Part shown: positions 39,165-51,104 of the stretch, piece after piece | How the letters are laid out: each line of letters starts with the position of its first letter | Position numbering within the stretch: the first letter of the stretch is position 1 | From: Atriophallophorus winterbourni | Lineage: Eukaryota > Platyhelminthes > Trematoda > Plagiorchiida > Microphallidae | Assembly: GCA_013407085.1 (NCBI GenBank) | Contig: JACCGJ010018213.1 | Location: 1-64,000 of the forward strand | Direction: 5' to 3' | Length of the DNA: 64,000 nucleotides | The notes under the pieces: generated by a model | What the model was told of the DNA's origin: nothing | Seen by the model: the letters and a program-made list of their open reading frames with translations, nothing else | Database searches by the model: none | Position numbers and translations under genes: made by a program

Positions 39165-39295
39165 TACAAGTATATCTTTGTTTACCACTATTTCAAGGAT
39201 AACTGAACCTGATCATACTGTCTCCACCTGATGACAGCCAAACAGACAGAAACCGGTAGTGGCGTGTAAGGGATGGGATCACCAAAATATATTCG
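39165..39295 (+). ncRNA. Hammerhead-ribozyme-like relic H5
   Basis: CTGATGA at 39228-39234, a 14-nt stem II segment with central CCAAACAG, GAAA at 39249-39252, then CCGGTA with predicted cleavage after 39258. CCAC just before the core pairs perfectly with GTGG just after the cleavage site (stem I). Stem III would be reduced to one or two pairs, as in minimal hammerheads of retroelements. Stem II pairing is poor, so self-cleavage is uncertain. Confidence 0.6.
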
Positions 39296-39684
39296 CTTAG
39301 GCGTATCTGATTCTAAATGAGGCGTTGTTTGATATCGAAATCCGATTCACAGGTAATGGCGAACGGTACATGTAAATTTATGCGCAATATCGATTGTTCA
39401 TTAGCAGTACCTACTTTCGACAGAGAGAAGGCCCATTGAATTTTAATTAGTGTTGACAAAAAATATTGCGTGAGGACTGTCGCCATTGTTAGGATACAGA
39501 AATCAACCAGTGATCATGCGTTTTTGCGATGTAGATTTGCACCAAGTTTATCAACTACAATGTCTTTAAATAAGAAACGAATGGCTGCTAAAATTTAGCT
39601 CAGCCATCAGTCCGAGAAAACTATAGGGTCACATTTGCGTGCGCAACGATTCTAAACATAATAAGCTTTTCGGTTTTAAGATAG

Positions 39685-39885
39685 ATGCAAAAGCACTTCA
39701 GTCTGCTTAGGCTACAACGGTTCGAGCACTTATTGCGGATGCTGAAGAATTGGCTCCCGAAAATGGTGCTCCTATTAACGGTGCATCCCAAATGGTACAA
39801 GCTCCGGGTTGGCTATACCGCCACGTGCCGTAGGCAGATGAAAAGATGGCAGAAGCTGGCGCGATCTGTCGTTAGCTACAACTGA
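39685..39885 (+). mobile_element. Possible LINE ORF2 C-terminal fragment
   Basis: The frame reads LRLQRFEHLLRMLKNWLPKM, then KWYKLRVGYTATCRRQMKRW, resembling the LRW.GHV.RM...LP...L......K..RGGQ.LTW...MK pattern that follows the RT domain in many LINEs. The match is by pattern only and the DNA is diverged. Confidence 0.4.
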
Positions 39886-41727
39886 GAATGTCGTAAAACG
39901 TCTTCATTGGCTGTCTCAAGATAAGCTTATAATTGATGCGCTAGATAGAGCATGCCAAATCGCGTAGCAGTGAGGAAACAGTTTTGCTGATAAACTCTAC
40001 CCATTCACGTTATTGATCACCATTTGCTTTGGCCAGAGGTTCAACAGATGTTGTATGCGCTATAATCTTTCACATGTATTACAGTTTGTTAGGTGGCAAT
40101 CCATTCGGGGCCACCAATGATTTTAATAACGAACTCGGATACAAAGTTCTGACGCAAAATGCGACACAGCTGGGGCAAATAAGCGACCCATCCGCGAATA
40201 AGCTATGACCATGCAATTCACGATTCATGGAAAAATCAAATGTTAACCGGAAGACGGACAGATTTGTGTTTAGCTAATGGAAAACAAAGGTACAGAGGAT
40301 TTACGAAATATAAATCATATCGAAGGGAACTATTACGAATTCACAGGCATACAGAGGAATAAAATTAGAATGCCATGAGCACAAATGGGAGGTTAAATTC
40401 TAATTCATCCAAAATAAAAGTGCCACCTTTGCTAAGGTTTACGAAAGCATTTCGTCCTAGAACAGAGCTCAGTTTCACTGCTCGAGGCTCAGTAAGTGTT
40501 TATCTTTCCCAGTCAGGTACATTTCTAAACTAAAAAGCTATGCATTTCGCAATTCAATAATGAATTAAGATATTCTAACTGACGTACACTTGTAGCATAA
40601 AAATAACGACGCACATGCAAACAGTCCTATTTACTATAGGGTGTTTTGAGTAAGGTAAGGTGGTGGGCTAACTGCTCTAACTCATTGCACACAAATTTCG
40701 TTCCAACCCTATTTGTACATTATTGGGGTTCACTGAGCTTTCCTTGTATGACGGGGAATAGAAACGATCGTACGATAGGCAGCACGGACACACAGGAGTT
40801 ATATAAAAGTAGTGAACTTCAAGGCCCTCTAGCTTCGCAAGAAGTTACGTTGATGATGCCGTATGGTTTATGGACGAAACGTCCACAGCTTACTACCAAG
40901 CTTGGTTGTTTGATTAATATTGCGTTTCCAAATGGAGTGACGAGGAAAGCTTGTTATGATGTCACTTTACTTGTTCGAAACACGGGAGAAAATGGGTGTT
41001 TGAGGTGTAGCTACCACATCCCAGAGTATGTCCGTGCCTAATACTGTATAGCTTCAGTAGATTTTTAGGTCCCATTTTTCCTAGTCTTTTCAGGATTTTA
41101 ACGCGTCATAGCTGTATGGAATTTAAGCACTCGGTACTTGCTAGAGTTAATGCTGTTCATGATGATGAATGCGTAAAAGGATCAATGAGCGAATCCCGGT
41201 TGATCATGATTGCAAATCATTTGGGTTGATAGATGCAAAAACTTGGATGAAACCAGCATTATTAAGAAATACGTCAAAAGAGGTCATTTTAACAGCTGGC
41301 TGTTTTGTGATGTGTAGAATACTAAACGATCTTGCACGATTCACATGCCAATTCAAACAGCCCTATAAGTTTTACAGCAGGCTATTTAAACCACTATTCA
41401 ACAATACCAAGAATTAATAAACCGCGTGGTGTATGATTTTGTCATTGTCCGAAATTGGTGAAAATCGGATAAAAGCATAGCACGCGTTGCAACCCTGTGT
41501 GGCCCAAACAATACAAGTCATAAAAATCACAAGAGATGCGCAATCACAAAACGAATCTTCAATGCTACGTGAATATCAAGCTACCATGAAACACATTTTT
41601 GAGGTCGTAATACATGAGCTGATTGCTCATCCACTTTCAGTAAGAATAATCCCAACATCCGGTGGCGAAGTTTAGCATACTGAAATCCTCGTATGTGTTA
41701 TAAAGATTTTTCCGTAAACTACCATCA
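39886..41727. other. No gene recognised
   Basis: A 131-codon open frame at 40646-41041 has no recognisable domain or splice support. Nothing else stands out. Confidence 0.4.
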
Positions 41728-41905
41728 AAGATGAAATCACATGACATCACAAGCATGATCCAGGTAAAGTGACGCACAGTCAGATACCGAACGTGGGATA
41801 AGATAAGATTGCCTGGGTCTAGACAGATATGAAAGAAAAGTGTCAGTGATGCGACAGCGCGTTTACGCATGTAGCTGAGTACCGGTGGCAAGTTAATTAG
41901 CTGCG
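41728..41905 (-). repeat. SINE-like family A, copy 4 (diverged, no tail)
   Basis: Reverse-orientation matches include CATGATCCAGGTAAAGTGACGC, ACAGTCAGATAC, GTCTAGACAGATATGA and TAGCTGAGTACCGGTGGCAA. It lies just downstream of ADAT2, in the same orientation. Confidence 0.75.
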
Positions 41906-42089
41906 CAGTAGAGAAGTGTTATATATCAAAGATACACCTAACAAAGCATACAACATCTATTCACTGAGTCTTCCGAATAGTGTAAGCTGCTCGGAAAAAC
42001 CCGTAAAGCATATCGAGACAGTGAATACGTTATTTTATAATATTCAGATAAAATCTGCTGATGGCATCGAGCGAAAAGAAAAAAACAAG

Positions 42090-42095
42090 TTTATT
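42090..42095 (-). promoter_or_regulatory. ADAT2 polyadenylation signal AATAAA
   Basis: AATAAA on the minus strand, 9 nt downstream of the ADAT2 stop codon and followed by a U-rich stretch. This implies a very short 3' UTR. Confidence 0.55.
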
Positions 42096-42104
42096 AAAAA
42101 GTAT

Positions 42105-42801
<697 letters not shown>

Positions 42802-43616
42802 TCATTGTTGCACAATTTAATGAATGGTCAGTGTCGTATTAGCGCGTCTAAAGAGAATAAGATCAAGCTGATGCCAATGCTTCGACAGAGGATGTTTTCA
42901 AAAGACTTTATGCAGTAGCCTTGTTTGAAAGATTTCAATGAGACAAAGACTGAACTGTGTGCATGGTCCTAAAAGACGTTATCCATTTTCATTTGCTCTA
43001 CCTACTAAGAAATATCCTAGAGAAGTTGGTCAAAACTCTTGATCTTCACTAACGCTGGCACTGAAATTACCCAATAGCACTAGTTTTTCAGTGGCACGTT
43101 TTAGACTAGAATAAAAACCTTCTTTTTAGCAGGCGTTGCAGAGAGCATAAACGTTGATCAACGTAATGGAACCAGTACCGCACTTCGGATTTAGAATCCA
43201 AATCCGCTTGCTTCTGCCGCTGTTTGGTTGTGCTACTTTTAGTAGACTGTTTCGCACAACAAATCCAACTACATGCAGTCGAGGCTAATCAGAATCCCCT
43301 CCAAGGTTTATTCTATTTATCATATAACACCAGTGTCTAGTAGCCGCGTCTCTTGCAAGGCAGCCACGTTGACTTTCAGCCTTTTCAACTCATTGTTAAT
43401 AACAGCTGATTTTTTACGTTCGTTGTTCGTTGCGTCCTCAAAAAATCTATGAAGCATGGCCAGATGCAGGCTCCGACTTTCAAAGTTGAACTGTGTACTT
43501 GCTGGTGCGTAAAAGCACAATCTACTTTTCAGTTAGTTCCTAATTTCCATGCACACAATGAGGATAACAGACTATGGCAAGACAGTATTTTATTGACTGG
43601 GGGTTGATCAGCTTAA

Positions 43617-43964
43617 CCCTTTGTCTGTATGTATGTATGAAAGCACAAGCCTGATCCAGGCAGTGCCGCACAGTCAGAGACTGCACGTGGGCGATATTAC
43701 TGTCAGGTTGCCCATGCCTAGATAGATATGAGGGGGTAAATAAAAATAGATAAAAATACGATAATTGTTACGTATTTTATGATATTTTTGTGTTATTCTG
43801 CTTAATTATGGCATAAATAAAACATGATTAATTTTCAAGGATCAGATGCCAGACGCTGCTTGACAAGTGCACTCCGATGGTGACTGAACGTACCGACGGG
43901 AGCTACTGAGCAATCGACTGCTTGTTTGAGGTGGTAACTAGAGTTACCGTCAATAGACAAAGGG
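43617..43964. mobile_element. piggyBac-type non-autonomous TIR element (348 bp) in a TTAA site
   Basis: CCCTTTGTCTGT at the left end and its inverted partner ATAGACAAAGGG at the right end are each flanked by TTAA (43613-43616 and 43965-43968). CCCTTT ends with TTAA duplication are diagnostic of the piggyBac superfamily. No transposase frame is present. The homologous LINE copy at 59065-59080 lacks the insertion and has TTGA at the site. Confidence 0.88.
43627..43738 (-). repeat. SINE-like family A, copy 5, inside the piggyBac-type element
   Basis: (TATG)n then GAAAGCACAAGCCTGATCCA, GCACAGTCAGAGACTGCACG and GGTTGCCCATGCCTAGATAG. The tail begins a few bases after the left terminal inverted repeat. 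The 5' half of the SINE-like element is missing. Confidence 0.88.
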
Positions 43965-45675
43965 TTAAGGCAGTCGGTAGCCGTCCAATAAGATTTTAAG
44001 ATCACTCCCACCGTCCGAAATAGCCTAAGGCGCTGAACTATACGTCATTTGAGGCGTAGCTTAGTGGGATGCTCCGCATGTTATTATCCACAGAAGCGGA
44101 ATGGATTATTATCTCTATTGATGCGTTGAGACGTACGCCAGGGCAGTTAAATATGAAGAATGAACTGTTTCCCATACAGCAAGTGCTCTTTCTCCACGAT
44201 ACCATTGGAACCGAAGGAACAGCTAAGCAGATGCATTTGAATAACGATGCCGCCGCAGTTGCTAGGGCAAAATTGAATACAACCTCGGACTGCCTAACGA
44301 GACTCCGGCTTTGGGATTTTTATCGAGATTGACTAATGAAGCCTTTTCAATGATAGGATATAGCAACAAGGCAGTGGAGGTTTGAGATAAGGGTTTTCCT
44401 CCCTTTAAGTAGACCGCGTTCATGGACCTACGATATTTTACTGCCGAAGCAAACTGGTTTTGAGGCACGATTTACTTGCGTTCGCCCCTTCTGTCAGTAG
44501 AAGCAGTTCCGCCGTGTCACACAGGACCACGCATGCAGGAAGGGGAGCTGGACATAGTTATCAGAGGCTGTATGAGACGTTATTAAAGCATTTTCGGAAC
44601 TTGGAGCTTATCCCAAAACGGCCATGACAACCATGTAACCGAAGTTTGTGCATATTTAATCTAGTTTACTTCACGTTACGGCTTTTTGGGGAATAGCCAG
44701 TATTTGCTGCTTGAAGTCTTATTTTTCACAAAAAGAATTCTCCGATTGTGCGATGAGATGCATTCTATGGATATTTAGTGTTGATAAAAGGATGTTGTCC
44801 ATGTTTTAAGACAGACCAAAAACCGGTGAAATAGCTTGGTTGTTACATTCAGACAACGATATTATCACAGAAGTTGCCATAGAGGAGTCGAGTACAACTG
44901 AAAAAATAACTAAACTAATTCATAGAAATTTTCTTCCCGGTAAAACTTAAGTAGCCGTTCCCACAATCTGATCACTACAAGACAGCAAAGCTTTCGGATC
45001 AGAATTTTCCTTTTCTAGTATAGAAATTCGTATGCGCTCAGCCTTGGATAAATCACGTGCAAAACTGGTACGGCAAGTGGCAGATGAGATGGTTCCAGCC
45101 ACCAGTTCCAAAGTATTTCCATCGCTTCCCCAACTATTGAGCCAAAAAACCTCCAGTAGCCGATCCCATTGAGATCGGCACAACAGACTCCCAATTACTG
45201 CATCAAAAATATTTAAAATGCTGCTATACAAATGCCAGAGGTTTTTTTGACAAAACATTCTAAACTAAGTCTCTTGAATTTAGCCGAAAATTTCGACCTT
45301 ATTGCGATAACCGAAACGTGGCTCACCAGAGATGTATTATATTCTGAAATCGCCTTGTCCTGAATGCAACTTTTTCGTATGGATCGTCCCTCCAAAGGTG
45401 GTGGTGTACTACTCTACGTTAATCAAGCTCTCTCATGTGAACTGGTTGATTATGAGAGATTACCCACACCGATACCCTTTGGTGCCGCCTCAAATTACAA
45501 AGAAGTGATTCTGCACTACTAGCCGTAATCTACCGTCCCCCAAACACATCGGAAGAAAGTGACCATTGTTTGCTTACTTGTATCCGGAATTTCTTATCAA
45601 TGAACTTTACCCACATGTTAATTATGGGCGACTTTAATTCACCTGGTTTGTCATCAGGTACCACGGTTCACAACT

Positions 45676-46635
45676 TTGCAAGAGATTTTCTGGAAGTTAT
45701 TACCTCTCACCCGTTGTACAATCACGTACTGGACCCCACCCGCTATAGTGGAAGTTCCAACAACTCTTGATCTAATCTTTACCAATGAAGAGCATATGAT
45801 ATCCAACATGGTTACGTATCCTCCACTAGGTAAAAGTGACCACGTAATCTTATGTTTTTCATATATCTCGTACGCTTATTATCCAAACAATCGTGTACAA
45901 AAACAGCGATATGTGACCGATTATCGTCTTCTATCCGAACTTGTCTCCGCTAACAATTGGACTGTGCCCGAAAATTTGGGACTTGACGCCTGCTGGACCG
46001 AGTTTTTGACGAAATGGCATGCATTCTTGGATATTTGTACATTCGAAAAGCCATATGCACCGCAGCGCAGAAATGCAGAAATTCGAAGCAGAACTAGAAA
46101 AGTAATTGCACTACGTAATGAAGCTTGGTACAAGTATACTACATGTCCCACTCCCTCCAGCTGGGAATCATATCGACGTCTGCGGAACCATAGCGTTTCT
46201 CTCAAGCGGCAAGATCGATACTTATATCAACGCAACCTGACTGATAAGTTCGTGCAGAACCCAAAACTCCTGTACCAGCATATAAACAGCAAAAGGAAAG
46301 TAAAAATCCGCATACCACCTCTTCAATCTTCGAGAGGGTTAACTGCTACGTCCGTTGACGCAGCGAATGCACTCCGGACGCACTTCGAACCTATCTTTCA
46401 GGTAACACAAGGTCCACTACAGTTACGCCAAATTTCAATAATCCCCCACATTTCAACCAATCTTTTTACCCCTGAGATTGTTCATCGAAAAATACTATGC
46501 ATGCGCCAAAACGCCTCCCCGGGGCTCGATTGGATACACCCAAAAGCTTTAATTGCCGCAGCGCCCATAATCTCAGACTACCTAGCAGCCTTATTCCAGC
46601 GTTCTTTGGACGCCACAGAAATACCGCAACAATGA
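45676..46635 (+). pseudogene. CR1 copy 1 ORF2: endonuclease end and linker to RT
   Basis: A 319-codon open frame starting near DLIFTN and GKSDHVILCF (the SDH motif of APE endonucleases) and running into NASPGLDWIHPKALI before a stop (TGA at 46633-46635). The next RT motifs lie in the same frame after that stop, so this is a broken gene. Confidence 0.85.
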
Positions 46636-46680
46636 AAAGATGGAGTTATCACCCCTATATTTAAATCCAGTGATCGTACA

Positions 46681-47975
46681 ATGCCGAGCAATTACCGCCC
46701 AATTACCCTTCTTCTCATTATTTCCAAGATTATGGAGAGTATCCTGGCGGACGCAATAATGAATCATCTGGAAGCAAACAACCTTCTCACATCGGAACAA
46801 CACGGGTTCCGCAGCCATCGTTCATGCACCACAAACCTTATACTTGCGCGCGATGACTGGACCAAAGCAGTTGATTCCGGCTTAGGGGTAGATGTTGTTC
46901 ACCTCGACTTTTCCAAAGCCTTTGACCGTGTTGACCATAGTATCCTCTTGCACAAGCTCCAGTTTTATAAAATTGGTGGTCCCCTTCTGGCATGGATAGA
47001 AAAATTCCTGCAAAATCGAACTCCTCGTGTGCGTGTCAGGCAATCCCATTCGGAGAGCTTCACAGCGACCTGTGGTGTCCCACAGGGATCCGTACTAGGC
47101 CCACGATTGTTTCTCATTTTCATCAACGCACGGATGTGCGATCGTACAGTACTTATGTGCTGTGCGGCTAACACCGTGCTAAATTGATTCGCCATTGGTG
47201 GTGAGGTGCATCCTGAAACTGGCTGGAGTCTCACTACCATTTCTGTTTTCTTTCTCATATCTGTCTAGGCCTGGGCAACCTGACAGTATCTTAGCCCACG
47301 TGCAGTCTCTGACTGTACGGCACTTTGCCTGGATCAGGCTTGTGCTCTCATACATCAATGATATCGGGTTAACAATAAAGTCACCATTTCTTATGTTTGC
47401 GGATGACTTCAGATGGCCACGACAAATTGCAGGCCGATGCAGATGTGCTACACAAATGGTCATCTGAAAATCGCCTGAATTTTAATACATCTAAGTGCCA
47501 TACTCTTTCACTGAAAATTAAATCACCAGTTCCGTACACCCTTGGAGGTGAGCAACTACAAAATGTCGAGAGCGAAACGGACCTTGGAATCATTATGCAG
47601 CGGGACCTAGGCTGCTCTCGTCATTGCTGCAAGGCTGCTGGATCGGCAAACAGAAATCTAGGATTTCTTAGACGAGCCTTCGGACATTTTCACGCACAGA
47701 TCCTGCCACGTTTGTTGACAGCCTATGTTCGTCCATCGCTGGAATACTCTGTCTGCGCATGGAGTCCATGGCTAAAGAAGGATATACAGCAACTGGAGCA
47801 ACCTCAACGCAGAGCTACCAAGTTTATTCGAGGTTTGTCCAGTACAGCATATGAGGAACGTCTGAGAAGATGTAAACTCTTTTCCCTGAAATACCGTCGT
47901 CTGCGGGGAGATCTGATTTTCACATTCCGTGCACTTACTGAAATCAATCATACATGCAGGAATATGTTTATCTAA
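46681..47975 (+). pseudogene. CR1 copy 1 ORF2: reverse transcriptase, split by a SINE-like insertion
   Basis: The RT palm motifs HLDFSKAFDRVDH and PQGSVLGPRL precede the insertion at 47127. INDIG and MFADDF follow it at 47353-47400, with a frameshift soon after. The remainder (47397-47975) covers the thumb and post-RT region with SPWLKKDIQQLEQPQRRATK. Expression of an active RT is not possible from this copy. Confidence 0.88.
47127..47352 (+). repeat. SINE-like family A, copy 6, inserted in CR1 RT (6-bp target duplication)
   Basis: Flanked by CATCAA at 47121-47126 and 47353-47358. Removing the insert restores the uninterrupted RT codons for FIND. It starts CGCACGGATGTGCGATCG and ends GGCTTGTGCTCTCATA. 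It shares its 5' terminus with copy 7, supporting CGCACG as the true start of one subfamily. Confidence 0.92.
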
Positions 47976-48374
47976 AGGTCTAACACAACCCCGAAGCCTC
48001 CCTATTCTCAAGCTACCGCCTAGCGAACTCGGGAAGACGCAACTCCAAAGCGAGTGTGGCCCGCTATAAGGCCTCCCCGCACCCGTACTGATTATACTGA
48101 CCAATTTATTCCCTCGAACCCCATTCTGACGTTTTTTCTCTATCCTATTTTTCGATCCACTGTAAACACATCCTGTGGTTATTTGAAGCTATGTGCTTAT
48201 TTTACCATAAATATACTATTGAACTATTGCCCTCAATAGCTCATAAGCACTATCAACCGCAAAACAGATTTTTAGACGTCAACCAGCCGGCGTTGACCCT
48301 TCCCCGATCAGTAGAAGTAGTACTGTTGTGCAGCTTAAGTGCACGCACTCAGAGTAGGATTTAAACTTTGCTAC

Positions 48375-48619
48375 AGGTATGGTATGGTATGAAAGCACAA
48401 GCCTGATCCAGGCAAAGTGCCGCACAGTCACAGACTGCACATGGTCTAAGATAATGTCAGGTTGCCAAGACCTAGACAGATATGAGAAAGAAAATACAAG
48501 TGGGAATAGTCGTGAGACTCTAGCGTGTTTCAGCATGCAGCTCACTACCGGTGGCCACTCAATGTAGCACGGTGTTAGTTGCACAGCACAAAAATACAAC
48601 ACGATTTCAGATTCGTGCG
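48375..48619 (-). repeat. SINE-like family A, copy 7 (full length, 11-bp target duplication)
   Basis: Flanked by AACTTTGCTAC at 48364-48374 and 48620-48630. In reverse orientation it begins CGCACGAATCTGAAATCG and ends with a (CATAC)n-type tail. Sense and 3' end are therefore clear. Confidence 0.92.
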
Positions 48620-48630
48620 AACTTTGCTAC

Positions 48631-49139
48631 GGACCATATGCAATTCGCGTTGAAGTCGTTTGTTAATCGTATCTAGCGATACAAACTTTTCTGCAAAAAT
48701 GACCGTGAAAAAGGGTGACGATAAACCGTTTACAGCAACGTGATGAATATACCAATGAAAAATTTAAGAGCTGAAATTATGGTACAATTTTTCGCAATAT
48801 TCAACAGTGCCAAACAAATCTAAAATATACACTAATCGACTGGAAAGTCAAATCTTGATACTAGGACTTATAATAGAAAGTATTTATCGTTTCTAACATA
48901 TCTTAACACGATGAAGTTTCATGGAGGGGGCATTACCTCGTTAGACTCAAACATTTAGCTTTAATCGATACAACACCCTCAAACAAGCGTATGAAACGTC
49001 AGTTTTATCGGGCGAGCTACCTGTCAAACAAGAAATCGAGTTCTTAAATGATTGTACAAAAAAGTGACATCATAACACAGGTAGAAAGTAAAGAGTGATT
49101 AACCTTTATACAACCATGACAAGATAAAATCCTAGAGAG
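48631..49139. other. No gene recognised
   Basis: AT-rich spacer between SINE-like copy 7 and the next LINE fragment. Confidence 0.4.
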
Positions 49140-49694
49140 ATGTATGTAGTTGATGGGTTAAGTCGAGTGACAGTTGAGCTAAGAAGAACCATTATCTCGG
49201 AAATTTTAAAAGAATTTGGAAGGTTCCACGTTGACCTTGACCGTGGTTTCTGCATTTCTCCTAAGACGAAGACCGCAGATCGAAGTTCCCCTCCGAGACC
49301 ACTGAAAATGGTTTTCAAGTCTAACGTCCATGCAATGACTGTCTTCAACAAACGTTCAAGACTTCACGGAGAAACATATAGCATCTGCCGGGATCTTTCC
49401 CCGGAGGATAGAATGCGAATGAAAGCCACATCACAGGAACTTTGGCATCGATTGCAATTCTGGAAGCTAATCTTCATATTGTGGATTTTCGAGTTGTGAA
49501 AAGGAGGAAACGTGTAAAATGTAGGACGTGAAAAGTCACCCCGCTTGTTGTGAGATAGTCGAACCTTTAAAGGTATTATGCTTTAACGCGAGGAGTCTGC
49601 AAACCAAAGTGGACTAGTTGAATCAGCTTGCGCGTTTTGAAGATCTTGATCTGATTATTGTTCCTAACATGTGCCTAAAAATTCTTGTTTCAGA
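49140..49694 (+). mobile_element. CR1-like LINE fragment: ORF1 end and endonuclease start
   Basis: 49140-49499 is open and ends with ICRDLSPEDRMRMKATSQEL, the closing motif of CR1-type ORF1 proteins (R.DL..EER..LK). After the stop, VLCFNARSLQTKVD (one stop) and LNQLARFEDLDLIIV mark the start of the APE endonuclease. It is cut off near 49690. Confidence 0.75.
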
Positions 49695-49893
49695 AAAGTA
49701 TTGAATGGTATTGAGTCTAATACTTGCAAGAGATGGGCACATCCGAATTGCTTAGGGATACATCTTGAGCACCATAAGGTTTATGTTACTCACCGTTGGC
49801 TCCAATGGATAAGTAGTGAATGCCAGTGAGCAGCTAAAAAAGCATTTTCCGAGATGTTGAAAAATGCCAGTCCTCAGCAATACAGCAAAGCTT

Positions 49894-50201
49894 TATAGTG
49901 TTTTCCGTTTGCATAACTTTTACTGCGCTGGTTTTACTGCTTATGCCGAGTAGCGGTTTATGTACCTAATAAGCGAGCAGTTTTTGGATTACACGTGGCG
50001 TGACGCATCTCTTGTTCTGTTTTGACACTAGCTCCATCCACTTTCGTGATCGTGCTGAAGTTCATGTGTTCTGTGGTTGCGTGATCTAAACTACATCGGA
50101 ATAGCATTGTGTTTCGACTATAAACTATAAACTGCTAGTGGTAACACTCATAGTTGCCCAATCTTATTTATTACTTTATCTCGACTAGGTTTATCACTAC
50201 A
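49894..50201 (+). repeat. 5' LTR
   Basis: Begins TATAGTG and ends CACTACA. The ends form an imperfect inverted repeat (TGTAGTG expected, one mismatch). A TATA-like CTATAAACTATAAACTG lies near 50119-50135. No convincing primer-binding site for a tRNA was recognised just downstream. Confidence 0.9.
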
Positions 50202-50274
50202 ATTTGGATTAATTTTTCACCCATTCCCGCATACGCATTTTGCTTTCTCATTTTCGCACTATTTTTCTCACAAC

Positions 50275-50985
50275 ATGAAATCTGACAGTGAATCCAACGA
50301 CGTCGCAGAGGAGAAAATAAGCCATCATACATTACCCACGTTTGATATGCGTGATCCTCGTTTATGTTTTGCACAAATTGAAGCGCTATTCGAATCATGT
50401 CACGTCACGACGCAACGAACACAGTACAATCGTGTGGTTGGCATACTCCCGCCTTCAGTTGCCGAAGAAGTCGCTGATCTTATTTACACCCGTCCGTCCA
50501 CCGATCCTTCCGATGTCCTAAAATCAACTGTGATTTCCCGCATCGGCTCGACTGACGAACAGAACTTACGCAAGGTACTTTCTGGCGCCGAAGTTGGTGA
50601 CCGTTCCCCTTCCCAACATTTGCGGCACCTCAAGCAATTGCAGGGTGGTCGAAAAATTAACGACAATGGATTGCGACAAATATGGTTGCAGAGCCTTTCT
50701 CAAGAAATTCCTAAAGTGCTGGCCGTCATGGATGCTAACACCAGCTTGGGCCAACGCGCCAAAGTGGCAGATGAAGTTCATCACATTAAACACAATGTGT
50801 CCATCTCCAGTGTATCCCAAAACTGCACACCTGCTAATTTTCCTAATACCCTTGAAAAAGAAATTTCTGACCTAAAATCCCAGTTCAATGAATTCTCATT
50901 GCACACCCAAAACCTTTCCCGTGCCCGGAGTACCTCTCGTGGGAGATTTTCTCGTGGTTTAAAAGCAGATCCAACAGTCTTTTAA
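50275..50985 (+). pseudogene. gag: gypsy gag (capsid part)
   Basis: A 236-codon frame with LPTFDMRDPRLCFAQIEALF, YNRVVGILPPSVAEEVADL, and GDRSPSQHLRHLKQLQGG, the Gag pattern of CsRn1-type elements. It stops at 50985. The zinc-knuckle part continues in another frame. Confidence 0.88.
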
Positions 50986-50987
50986 AT

Positions 50988-51104
50988 AGACCTACTATTT
51001 GTAACTACCACCGTCGATTTTGCGCGAAGGCTATTCACTGCACGTCGCCATGTACTTTTACCACTGAGAGCGACAAACAGGAAAACTTCGTCGCCAAGCA
51101 GTAA
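50988..51104 (+). pseudogene. gypsy nucleocapsid zinc knuckle (frame-shifted from gag)
   Basis: The frame from 50988 reads ICNYHRRFCAKAIHCTSPCT, the non-canonical Cys-His-Cys-Cys knuckle typical of CsRn1-clade Gag, and stops at TAA 51102-51104. The gag frame ends just upstream, so the break is either a decay frameshift or a natural frameshift site. Confidence 0.75.

Larger units (their letters stand above)
42812..44580 (-). mobile_element. RTE-like LINE copy A: 5' region and endonuclease fragment
   Basis: The minus strand carries the start of an APE-type endonuclease (VINNELKRLKVNVAALQETR LL at 43330-43400), GFVVRNSLL, and near the far end SKHWHQLDLILFRRANTTLT. Stops and frameshifts are frequent. 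From about 43080 to 44580 it matches 58560-59690 closely in order and spacing, apart from the piggyBac-type insertion at 43617. No RT domain is left. It ends about 100 bp from ADAT2. Confidence 0.8.
44900..48170 (+). mobile_element. CR1-like LINE copy 1 (endonuclease plus RT, decayed)
   Basis: Ordered remains of ORF2. The endonuclease has NARGFFDKT, LIAITETWLTRD and IMGDFNSPG (45220-45770). The linker frame runs 45676-46632. The RT has NYRPITLL, EQHGFRSHRSC, HLDFSKAFDRVDH and CGVPQGSVLGPRL (46681-47120), with LMFADDF after a SINE insertion. The C-terminal frame 47397-47975 includes RPSLEYSVCAWSPWLKKDIQ. Several frameshifts and stops prevent a full protein. The 5' limit is uncertain; 44900-45219 may be ORF1 or spacer. 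Confidence 0.9.

Noticed and set aside
40646..41041. 131-codon open frame
   Set aside because: No recognisable motif, no splice sites that extend it, and a similar-length reading in another frame; not called as a gene.
50202..50225. Possible tRNA primer-binding site after the 5' LTR
   Set aside because: The sequence does not clearly complement the 3' end of any tRNA I could recognise.
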